A stretch of DNA of 6,211 bases, taken from NCBI GenBank assembly GCA_002719135.1, contig PBGU01000050.1, forward strand, positions 1 to 6,211. The letters run 5' to 3'. This DNA is from Gammaproteobacteria bacterium (lineage in GTDB: Bacteria > Pseudomonadota > Gammaproteobacteria > Pseudomonadales > Azotimanducaceae). Shown here piece by piece: positions 1 through 5,417 of this stretch (position 1 is its first letter; each line of letters opens with the position of its first letter). The translations under genes were made by a program, and so were the position numbers. The notes beneath the pieces are model-generated. The model saw only the letters and a list, made by a program, of their open reading frames with translations, searched no databases and was not told the origin of the DNA.

Positions 1-359
1 GCGTCATCCCAGGAAGTTTCAGATCCTTGGACCTGTGGCCAAACGAAGACAAATTCGTCTACCTCAACAGATTTGAAACCGTTTATCGCCCTGGCAATAT
101 CAAGTATCAACGACATGTCGGCAAACGCCTCCTCCGCCACCAGACCCAACACTCGTTCGAGTCGAAACCCTCGAATGGTGAAACGAGGTCCCACCGTGGA
201 ACCGCTCGATAACGGCGTCGCCTCGTTTCCCGACGGCTGAATCTTAGGTTCTACCCCGACCTGCACAACGCGCCTTTCTGCGGTATTCCCAACCGTTTGC
301 TTGGGTACCCAAACATCAATGCCCAAACCACGGAGGTATTCCAAAGGCACTGCAACCAT
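1..359 (-). CDS. Probable DNA polymerase III psi subunit-like protein (HolD-like), C-terminus cut by window edge
   Basis: The frame is open from ATG at 359 to the left edge (about 119 codons, no stop seen). The first 17 residues line up without gaps with E. coli HolD as I remember it: Leu9, Leu12-Gly13-Ile14 and Trp17 fall at the same positions (here EYLRGLGIDVW, residues 7-17). A polar stretch rich in Pro, Gly and Ser follows (about 35-58), then a part that looks folded, with FVWP at 105-108. In E. coli, psi joins chi to the clamp loader and its N-terminus contacts chi. In many gammaproteobacteria this gene lies just upstream of rimI, which would be off the left edge here. The frame stays open upstream of 359 to a stop near 457 and holds GTG and TTG codons, but ATG 359 fits the family start and has a GGA 9 bases ahead. 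The name is an inference from weak similarity; the coding frame itself is more certain. Confidence 0.55.
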   Translation of the reverse strand, partial: MVAVPLEYLRGLGIDVWVPKQTVGNTAERRVVQVGVEPKIQPSGNEATPLSSGSTVGPRFTIRGFRLERVLGLVAEEAFADMSLILDIARAINGFKSVEVDEFVFVWPQVQGSETSWDD

Positions 360-386
360 CAGACGCGATCCGATATGAGAGCGGTA

Positions 387-392
387 ATTGTA
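387..392 (-). promoter_or_regulatory. Possible -10 element (TACAAT) ahead of the HolD-like gene
   Basis: TACAAT on the minus strand matches the sigma-70 -10 consensus at five of six bases and would place the transcript start about 20 bases ahead of ATG 359. I see no good -35 hexamer at 16-18 bases, so this is weak. It is listed because it lies in the only sizeable spacer of the window, after two hairpins, where a new transcription unit could begin. Confidence 0.18.
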
Positions 393-431
393 ACGCACGA
401 CCAAAGCAACGACCCGAACGTCGGTAGTGCA

Positions 432-481
432 AACCGCGTAAACAATCGCGGTTCACTTTTCGCGGGAGTGCTTACACCCCC
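432..481 (-). terminator. Two tandem hairpins after the SutA-like gene, possible terminator or processing site
   Basis: On the minus strand, starting 8 bases after the stop codon at 490, there is a 7-bp stem GGGGGTG/CACTCCC (475-481 and 464-470, one G-T pair) with a TAAG tetraloop. A second stem, AACCGCG/CGCGGTT, is perfect over 7 bp (447-453 and 432-438) with an 8-base loop. Only a three-base T run follows the second stem and none follows the first, so neither is a textbook intrinsic terminator. They could also stabilise the 3' end of the long upstream transcript. This and the possible -10 element are all I see in the 130 bp spacer at 360-489. Confidence 0.3.
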
Positions 482-489
482 CTAAAGAA

Positions 490-687
490 CTAACGTTGTG
501 GTGCCTGCTTTGGGCGCCTCGAGATGACGATGTGCTTACTACCCTTGAAGTTGTCTTGACCGCTGACGCCAGCCGGAATCTGTTCGATTTTCTTGCCAGA
601 CGCGAGAAACGCATCGACGTCACGTTGAATTGCCTCGCGTGTTTTATTAATCGAGGCCGCCGTCGGCGCTTTACTATTTCGAGCCAA
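490..687 (-). CDS. Small protein resembling the RNA polymerase-binding domain of SutA
   Basis: This is a 65-residue, basic, soluble protein. The central part predicts a helix ending in FLASGKKIEQIP (residues 27-38) followed by GVSG, then a polar C-terminal tail with KHIVISRRPK (51-60). The pattern AFLxxGxKIxxI and the short Ser/Pro/Arg tail resemble the RNA polymerase-binding domain of Pseudomonas SutA, which affects transcription in slow-growing cells, but the acidic N-terminal tail of SutA is absent. I chose TTG at 687: AGGAAAGGGA sits about 8 bases upstream, while the longer TTG at 718-720 has no Shine-Dalgarno and would translate that ribosome-binding site. The gene begins 57 bp after phhB, on the same strand, and may be read through from it. 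The coding call is fairly good; the SutA relation is an inference from remembered sequence. Confidence 0.6.
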   Translation of the reverse strand: MARNSKAPTAASINKTREAIQRDVDAFLASGKKIEQIPAGVSGQDNFKGSKHIVISRRPKQAPQR

Positions 688-703
688 AATAGGTGTCCCT
701 TTC
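688..703 (-). promoter_or_regulatory. Ribosome binding site that fixes the TTG start of the SutA-like gene
   Basis: Minus-strand AGGAAAGGGA (696-705 region) followed by an 8-base spacer CACCTATT leads into TTG 687. It is the only good Shine-Dalgarno near any possible start of this frame and argues against the 11-residue longer form. Confidence 0.5.
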
Positions 704-744
704 CTACCCCAAGCGATCAAAACTAACAGGTTACGGGAAAGTAT

Positions 745-1083
745 TCATCTTCTAAATTCATCCTCGCAACGCGCAGCCATGATGAAATCGTTGTAGTGCA
801 AGCCCCTAACAACATGTGTCCACCAGCTGACTTGAACAGACCCCCACTCCATAACAATGCGCGGATGGTGGTCCTCAGCCTCGGCGAGCGCTGCGACTTG
901 ATTCGTGAACTCAAGAGCTTGAGTGAAATCGTCAAACCGGTATAGCCGGCGCAACGTAGGAACTTCCGACTCGGTACCAATCTCCCAATTCGGTAGACTT
1001 TCTAACAAGTCGACGCTTTTCCGAGAATCCACGCGGGGACTGCCGGGACGGCAAACCGTACACTTTTCTGCGGCTAGTTTGAT
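745..1083 (-). CDS. phhB: 4a-hydroxytetrahydrobiopterin dehydratase (PhhB/PCD), probable non-canonical AUC start
   Basis: PhhB dehydrates 4a-hydroxytetrahydropterin made by phenylalanine hydroxylase so the cofactor can be reduced again; it is cytoplasmic. In the 112-residue form the active-site signature is clear: HHP at 72-74, a WWTH ending in His90, and GLHYNDFIMAA with Asp99. FTNQVAALAEAEDHHP and EWG are typical of the Pseudomonas type. The first canonical start is GTG at 1032 (95 residues), but it has no Shine-Dalgarno. The 17 codons before it encode KLAAEKCTVCRPGSPR, which matches the N-terminus of the P. aeruginosa protein (CxxCR..AP) as I remember it. Between the upstream in-frame TAG and 1032 there is no ATG, GTG or TTG; ATC at 1083 has AGGG 7 bases upstream. 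I therefore extend to 1083. The frame begins within the last codons of the symporter gene, so coupled translation is likely. No phhA is in view. The function is certain; the start is an inference. Confidence 0.9.
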   Translation of the reverse strand: MKLAAEKCTVCRPGSPRVDSRKSVDLLESLPNWEIGTESEVPTLRRLYRFDDFTQALEFTNQVAALAEAEDHHPRIVMEWGSVQVSWWTHVVRGLHYNDFIMAARCEDEFRR

Positions 1084-2819
1084 CGCGGCACCCTGATGCT
1101 TTGGACCATTACACGAACGCCCTCGGGTGGTTTTTTCGTCGCGGCACTAACGATTAGCGAAACCGTAAAATTGAGAATCATTCCCACGGCGCCTATCCCT
1201 TCCGGAGAAATCCCAAACAGCCAGTTAGCAGCGATATTCTCGGCCAAGGGCTCGATGAAAATACCCTTAAAATAAACAATGTATCCCATCGTAAACAAGA
1301 GCCCGGTTAGCATCCCTGCGATGGCTCCTTCTCGATTCACCCGCATACTGAATATCCCGAGAAGAATTGCCGGAAACAGCGAAGCCGCTGCCAAACCGAA
1401 GGCAAGCGCCACCACCTGGGCCACAAATCCCGGCGGGTTGTACCCCAAATACCCCGCCAAAAGGATCGCAACACCCGCACTAATGCGCCCCACACGCAAT
1501 TCGGCACGATCCGAAAGACTCCGTGCAAACACACTCTTTGCGAGGTCGTGGGATACCGCAGCGGAAATGACCAATAACAACCCGGCCGCGGTTGATAGCG
1601 CGGCAGCTATTCCTCCTGCGGCCACGAACGCGATCACCCAATCTGGCAACCCTGCAATCTCTGGATTGGCTAGAACAATGATGTCCCGGTCAACGGTCAA
1701 TTCATTACCTTTCCAACCCATCGCTTTTGCGCGAGGTGCAAAATCGGGATCCGTATCGTTGTAATACTGGACTTTACCGTCGTTGTTGAGGTCGTTGACC
1801 CGCAACAACCCCGTATCCTCCCACGTTCGAAACCACTCAGGGCGCTCCGCATACACCATGTTTGCATTTTCAGTACCCACTGGGGATCGCTGTATCGTCG
1901 TTGTCAGGTTCAGGCGTGCAAGCGCGCCTACCGAGGGTGCGGTGGTATAGAGAACCGCAATAAAAAGAAGCGCCCATGCCGCTGACGCACGAGCGTCTCG
2001 CACCTTCGGCACCGTGAAGAATCGAACTAACACGTGCGGCAGTCCAGCAGTCCCAACCATGAGCGCCAACGTAATAAAGAACACGTCGATCGTGCTTTTT
2101 GTTCCGGACGTATACTCGGCGAAGCCAAGATCCGTGACAATCTGATCTAACTTTTCTAACAAACTTACACCGGGCGCGACTTCACTACCAAATGCAAGCT
2201 GAGGAATCGGATTGCCCGTGACTTGGAACGAGATGAATACCGCCGGCAGTGTGTAGGCGAATATGAGTACACAGTATTGTGCGACCTGGGTGTAGGTAAT
2301 GCCCTTCATACCGCCAAGCACTGCATACAAAAACACAATCGCCATGCCAACGATAAGTCCCAATTCGATTGGGATACTTAGAAATCGGGAAAAGACAATA
2401 CCCACACCACGCATTTGTCCCGCAACGTAAGTAAACGAAATGACAATCAAACAGATCACCGCCACGACTCGAGCGGTCTGTGAATAGTACCGATCCCCAA
2501 TAAACTCGGGGACCGTAAACTTACCGAACTTACGTAAATAAGGGGCTAACAGGAGAGCTAAGAGTACGTATCCACCCGTCCAACCCATCAAGTACACCGA
2601 TGCGTCGTATCCGAGAAATGCAATCAATCCCGCCATTGACAGAAATGATGCCGCGGACATCCAATCCGCCGCTGTCGCCATGCCATTTGCAATGGGGTGC
2701 ACGTTCTTTCCCGCAACATAGAAGTCGCCCGTGCTTCGGGCTTTGGACTTAAATGCAATCGCAATGTAGAGCGCAAACGTTGCTCCGACGACAAGGTAGG
2801 TCAGTGTCTGAAGGTCCAT
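1074..2819 (-). CDS. Large subunit of a sodium:solute symporter (SSS family, VC_2705 subfamily)
   Basis: This is a 581-residue inner-membrane protein with about 13 hydrophobic segments (for example 5-24, 45-68, 75-97, 113-140, 151-172, 177-200, 244-266, 278-300, 392-422, 444-464, 468-492, 500-518, 537-558). SSS hallmarks are the loop and helix FYVAGKNV...ADWMSAASFLSMAG (33-64) and AALSTAAGLLLVISAAVSHD (406-425), whose Ser409-Thr410 lie where the Na2 sodium ligands of vSGLT would be. It resembles ActP acetate permeases but, like the VC_2705 subfamily (TIGR03648), carries a long hydrophilic insertion at about 305-390 and sits beside a DUF4212 partner. The insertion holds an EF-hand-like DLNNDGKVQYYND (343-355). 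The start ATG overlaps the stop of the small-subunit gene by one base (TGATG), with GAGGA just upstream, so the two are translationally coupled. The substrate cannot be read from sequence; organic acids such as acetate are the usual guess. Confidence 0.9.
   Translation of the reverse strand: MDLQTLTYLVVGATFALYIAIAFKSKARSTGDFYVAGKNVHPIANGMATAADWMSAASFLSMAGLIAFLGYDASVYLMGWTGGYVLLALLLAPYLRKFGKFTVPEFIGDRYYSQTARVVAVICLIVISFTYVAGQMRGVGIVFSRFLSIPIELGLIVGMAIVFLYAVLGGMKGITYTQVAQYCVLIFAYTLPAVFISFQVTGNPIPQLAFGSEVAPGVSLLEKLDQIVTDLGFAEYTSGTKSTIDVFFITLALMVGTAGLPHVLVRFFTVPKVRDARASAAWALLFIAVLYTTAPSVGALARLNLTTTIQRSPVGTENANMVYAERPEWFRTWEDTGLLRVNDLNNDGKVQYYNDTDPDFAPRAKAMGWKGNELTVDRDIIVLANPEIAGLPDWVIAFVAAGGIAAALSTAAGLLLVISAAVSHDLAKSVFARSLSDRAELRVGRISAGVAILLAGYLGYNPPGFVAQVVALAFGLAAASLFPAILLGIFSMRVNREGAIAGMLTGLLFTMGYIVYFKGIFIEPLAENIAANWLFGISPEGIGAVGMILNFTVSLIVSAATKKPPEGVRVMVQSIRVPRSN
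1081..1094 (-). promoter_or_regulatory. Shine-Dalgarno and ATC codon proposed as the phhB start
   Basis: Minus-strand AGGG at 1091-1094, a 7-base spacer, and ATC at 1081-1083 followed by AAA CTA GCC. The site lies inside the last codons of the symporter gene, whose stop TAG is at 1074-1076. It is the only near-cognate initiator placed where the family N-terminus demands one. Confidence 0.5.
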
Positions 2820-3067
2820 CAGTCCTCGTCCACATCGTGTTTTTTGTCAATCGATGCCATGCGGTGCGCGTAGAAGAAAATCAATACCAGAAAAACGTAG
2901 ATGCTCCCTTGCTGAGCGAACCAGAAGCCAAGCTTGAATCCTGCAAATTGAATCCGATTTAATTCGTCAACCAAGAGCACGCCGAACCCGTAGGAACACG
3001 TAAACCATACGATCAGACAGATCCCGATGAGGCGAAGGTTATCGCGCCAATAACTATTTGAGTTCAT
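2819..3067 (-). CDS. DUF4212 small subunit of the sodium:solute symporter
   Basis: This 82-residue membrane protein has two hydrophobic segments (about 13-34 and 52-67) and a charged C-terminus (KKHDVDED). The N-terminal YWRDNLRL and the motif GFWFAQQGSIYVFLVLIFFYA region (47-67) are typical of the DUF4212 family (TIGR03647, putative solute:sodium symporter small subunit), which almost always precedes a VC_2705-type SSS gene. Here it is fused by a 1-base overlap to that gene. It likely assembles with or stabilises the large subunit; its exact role is not known. The start ATG lies 5 bp after the msrQ stop, with no strong Shine-Dalgarno, so it probably depends on ribosomes ending msrQ. Confidence in the family is high. 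Confidence 0.88.
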   Translation of the reverse strand: MNSNSYWRDNLRLIGICLIVWFTCSYGFGVLLVDELNRIQFAGFKLGFWFAQQGSIYVFLVLIFFYAHRMASIDKKHDVDED

Positions 3068-3072
3068 AACAT

Positions 3073-3678
3073 TTAGTGGCTGCTTGCGCCCCTACCCGCG
3101 CGTCGGCGGATTCTAACCACAATCCTTTCTCCAAACAGTATCGCAAGAGCAAGGCCGTATATAAAAACATCCAGAAAACTGGCCTTAGCAGCCCACAGGA
3201 CATGCAACAACGCCGCCATCGCTGCTGGATAGATCAGAGTGTGTAACTTCCTCCAATGGAGTCCCAGACGACGTTGCCAATTTCGTGTCGACGTAACAGC
3301 AAGCGGGATCAACAACAAAAGAGCCGTCATGCCTGCCGTGATATACGTCCTCTCTGAAAAATCCTCTAGCCAAGCAGAAATACTAAACTCAGCAAGCAGT
3401 GTGAAGTACGCCGTAAAGTGGACACAAGCATACACAAACGTCCACAAACCGACCGTTCGACGAAGCGTCACTATCTTCGGGCGCTTGAAGATCCGAGCGA
3501 CGGTTGAGATCGACAACGTAATCAGCAGTAACCGAATCGTCCACGTCCCCAAGAGGCTGACGATCGCCTCGGCAGGATCGGCACCGAAGACGCTCCCAGG
3601 TGATCGAATTTCAACTGCTACATCCCAGCCCGCCAACATTAATGGGATGGCGCAAGCCGCAAATACAAGCGATTTCAA
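3073..3678 (-). CDS. msrQ: MsrQ, haem b membrane subunit of the periplasmic methionine sulfoxide reductase
   Basis: MsrQ (YedZ) passes electrons from the quinone pool or flavin reductase across the inner membrane to MsrP. The 201-residue protein has six hydrophobic segments and the ferric-reductase-like transmembrane fold. Candidate haem ligands are His87 (GLWTFVYACVHFTAYF), His146 (LGLHWRKLHTLIY) and His159 (ALLHVLWA); the 13-residue gap between the last two equals that of E. coli His151 and His164. FGADPAEAIVSLLGTW (31-46) is the usual N-terminal signature. The start is TTG, whose TTGA overlaps the msrP stop by 4 bases; no ATG or GTG is nearby and no Shine-Dalgarno is clear, so translation is probably coupled to msrP. 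The length is close to that of the family (about 200-211). The C-terminus is basic and cytosolic. Confidence 0.95.
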   Translation of the reverse strand: MKSLVFAACAIPLMLAGWDVAVEIRSPGSVFGADPAEAIVSLLGTWTIRLLLITLSISTVARIFKRPKIVTLRRTVGLWTFVYACVHFTAYFTLLAEFSISAWLEDFSERTYITAGMTALLLLIPLAVTSTRNWQRRLGLHWRKLHTLIYPAAMAALLHVLWAAKASFLDVFIYGLALAILFGERIVVRIRRRAGRGASSH

Positions 3679-4634
3679 TAATTCAGGCGCAAATTCATGC
3701 CCGCATACAGACCAGCCACCTCATCGTAACCGTTGTACATGCGGGTTGAGATTTTTCGATTGCCATTGAACAACGAACTGGGGAGACGGCGTTCACTGCC
3801 TTGGCTCCACCTTGGGTGATGGACGGTCGGATTGACGTTCGCATAGAAACCGTATTCGTTCGACGCTGTGAGATTCCACGTCGTACGAGGTCTCGTCTCG
3901 GTAAATTCAATGCGAACGATCGATTTGATGCTCTTAAATCCATACTTCCATGGCACCACCAGTCGCAGCGGAGCGCCGTTTTGGTTAGGCAATACCTGTC
4001 CGTACATGCCGACAGCCATAATTGCCAACGGATGGTATGCCTCATCAAGTCGTAAACCCTCGACGTAGGGGTACTTGATCGAGCTAAAGTAAGATCGCTG
4101 TCCCGGCATTTCTTCAGGGCGATAGAGCGTCGTAAACGCGACGTACTTCGCCGATCCCAACGGATTAAACCGCTCAAGTAACATTTTGAGTGGGAAGCCG
4201 ATCCATGGGATGACCATCGACCACGCTTCTACACAGCGAAGCCGATAGATTCGTTCTTCAAGGTCAACACCCGCCAATAAATCTTCAATACCGTATGTTC
4301 CCGGCTTGCCCACAAGACCAGCCACCTCGACGTTCCAAGGTTCCGTGGTGAGACGACTGCCCAACTCAGCCGGATCATTTTTGTCAGTGCCAAACTCATA
4401 GAAATTGTTAAAACTCGTTGCATAGCCCCGAGGCGTAACTGTGTCCTCAGACGGTGGCGCAGGCGCAAAACCCTTTGAATCCATCCATGCCGCGTGAAGT
4501 GCGGCCGCTGGAACCGACGAGGCCAGGCCCGCCGCGCCAATGACATGCATAAATCGCCGGCGAGTTTGATAAACCCTCTCTGGTGTGATTTCCGAGGGCC
4601 TTACGTCAGCAGGAGTTTTTATGACGAAGCTCAA
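3675..4634 (-). CDS. msrP: MsrP, Tat-exported molybdoenzyme that reduces methionine sulfoxide in periplasmic proteins
   Basis: MsrP (YedY) carries mononuclear molybdopterin and repairs both R and S methionine sulfoxide in envelope proteins, with electrons from MsrQ. The 319-residue form begins MSFVIKTPADVRPSEITPE, the usual family opening, then a Tat motif TRRRFMH (24-30) and a hydrophobic Ala/Gly stretch. Cys134 in RLRCVEAWSM is the molybdenum ligand. KYPYVEGLRLDEA, NGAPLRLVVPWKYGFKSIKS and the C-terminal NVNPTVHHPRWSQ are strongly family-specific. I chose TTG at 4634 because GGGAG lies 6 bases upstream; the longer TTG at 4652 would translate that site and add six residues unlike the family. 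This leaves 18 bp after pssA. Some longer frames on the same stretch are shadows. A methionine sulfoxide repair pair next to ilvC-pssA is known from Pseudomonas. Confidence 0.95.
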   Translation of the reverse strand: MSFVIKTPADVRPSEITPERVYQTRRRFMHVIGAAGLASSVPAAALHAAWMDSKGFAPAPPSEDTVTPRGYATSFNNFYEFGTDKNDPAELGSRLTTEPWNVEVAGLVGKPGTYGIEDLLAGVDLEERIYRLRCVEAWSMVIPWIGFPLKMLLERFNPLGSAKYVAFTTLYRPEEMPGQRSYFSSIKYPYVEGLRLDEAYHPLAIMAVGMYGQVLPNQNGAPLRLVVPWKYGFKSIKSIVRIEFTETRPRTTWNLTASNEYGFYANVNPTVHHPRWSQGSERRLPSSLFNGNRKISTRMYNGYDEVAGLYAGMNLRLNY

Positions 4635-4645
4635 AAACGTCTCCC
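4635..4645 (-). promoter_or_regulatory. Ribosome binding site deciding the TTG start of msrP
   Basis: Minus-strand GGGAG (4641-4645) plus a 6-base spacer ACGTTT leads to TTG 4634. It favours the 319-residue MsrP over a 325-residue form starting directly after the pssA stop. Confidence 0.55.
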
Positions 4646-4652
4646 GTTGCAA

Positions 4653-5411
4653 CTAGTTATTGCGTACCCACCGAAAGAGTGCCACGCATGGTCCAGAGAG
4701 AGCGTACGCGGTCCCGGCAAGTAACAGTACCAGAGGCGGGTCAACGAGCACGACAGCAAATCCCATAACCACAACAACGAACGTAATAAAGGGTACGCGT
4801 CCTTTCAATCCAAACCGTTTGGGCGAAAAGTATGTGAAATTAGAGACCATCAACAGCCCAGCGAGGAGCGTGATAAGGGTCATAAATGCGATCGCCAGTA
4901 TCGACGGGTCGAGTGCATCACCACTAGAGCCGACCCAAGCTGCACTGGCGACGAGGCCGGCGGCAGCTGGGCTAGGCAATCCTGTAAACGAGTTTAAGTC
5001 GCCCGACGTATTGAACCGGGCCAGGCGTAGCGCCGCAGAAGCCATATAAATAAACGTTACAACCCAACCAAATTGGCCAAGCGCCGCAAGGCCCCACTCG
5101 AACACCACCAACGCCGGTGCAACGCCGAACGCAACCATGTCCGAAAGACTATCGTACTGCGCGCCAAATGGACTTTCCGTACGGGTCCAACGAGCAACGC
5201 GCCCATCCAGAGTGTCTAACACGGCCGCTACGTATATCGCGAGTGCTGCCGCGATAAAGCGGCCGTTCATTCCAGCAACTATCGCGTAAAAGCCCGAAAA
5301 AAGGGCACCCGTTGTAATCAAATTGGGTAGCAGTAGAATCCCGCGGCGACGGCGATCCTCACCGCCGCTAGCATCATCTACCGCTTCAAGTTTAGGACCT
5401 TCATCCGACAT
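4653..5411 (-). CDS. pssA: CDP-diacylglycerol--serine O-phosphatidyltransferase
   Basis: PssA joins serine to CDP-diacylglycerol to make phosphatidylserine, the precursor of phosphatidylethanolamine, in the inner membrane. The 252-residue protein shows the full CDP-alcohol phosphotransferase signature: Asp66, Asp69-Gly70, Ala73-Arg74, Gly83, Asp87 and Asp91 (DTLDGRVARW through DSLSD), which bind the metal and nucleotide. LLPNLITTGALFSGFYA (27-43) and RLARFNT (129-135) with FTGLPSPAAAG (142-152) place it in the membrane-integral type II PssA group (TIGR00473), unlike the phospholipase-D-like E. coli enzyme. About eight hydrophobic segments follow a charged N-terminal tail of roughly 23 residues. 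ATG 5411 starts 6 bp after the ilvC stop, so the two are cotranscribed, as in Pseudomonas and other proteobacteria. Confidence 0.96.
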   Translation of the reverse strand: MSDEGPKLEAVDDASGGEDRRRRGILLLPNLITTGALFSGFYAIVAGMNGRFIAAALAIYVAAVLDTLDGRVARWTRTESPFGAQYDSLSDMVAFGVAPALVVFEWGLAALGQFGWVVTFIYMASAALRLARFNTSGDLNSFTGLPSPAAAGLVASAAWVGSSGDALDPSILAIAFMTLITLLAGLLMVSNFTYFSPKRFGLKGRVPFITFVVVVMGFAVVLVDPPLVLLLAGTAYALSGPCVALFRWVRNN

Positions 5412-5417
5412 CGTTAA

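Noticed and set aside
360..453. Upstream extension of the HolD-like frame (about 30 more codons, starts at GTG or TTG)
   Set aside because: The frame is open but the match to HolD begins at ATG 359 with the right offset, and the extra starts have no clear ribosome binding site.
297..485. 62-residue plus-strand frame (and a similar one at 27-212)
   Set aside because: Both lie opposite the HolD-like frame or in the spacer, lack a ribosome binding site and have no recognisable motif.
490..720. Longer, 76-residue form of the SutA-like protein from TTG 720
   Set aside because: No Shine-Dalgarno precedes it and it would translate the good ribosome binding site that serves TTG 687.
723..980. 85-residue minus-strand frame overlapping phhB
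   Set aside because: It lies in another frame of phhB, which has clear family motifs; its translation has no recognisable family pattern.
1279..1764. 161-residue plus-strand frame
   Set aside because: It is antisense to the symporter gene; the Ala/Asn/Pro-rich translation mirrors the hydrophobic codons of the real gene.
3239..3769. 176-residue plus-strand frame
   Set aside because: It is antisense to the end of msrP and most of msrQ, both of which have invariant family residues on the minus strand.
3695..4177. 160-residue minus-strand frame inside msrP
   Set aside because: It is a shifted frame of msrP; the Arg/Ser/Thr-rich product shows no domain, and msrP is intact across it.
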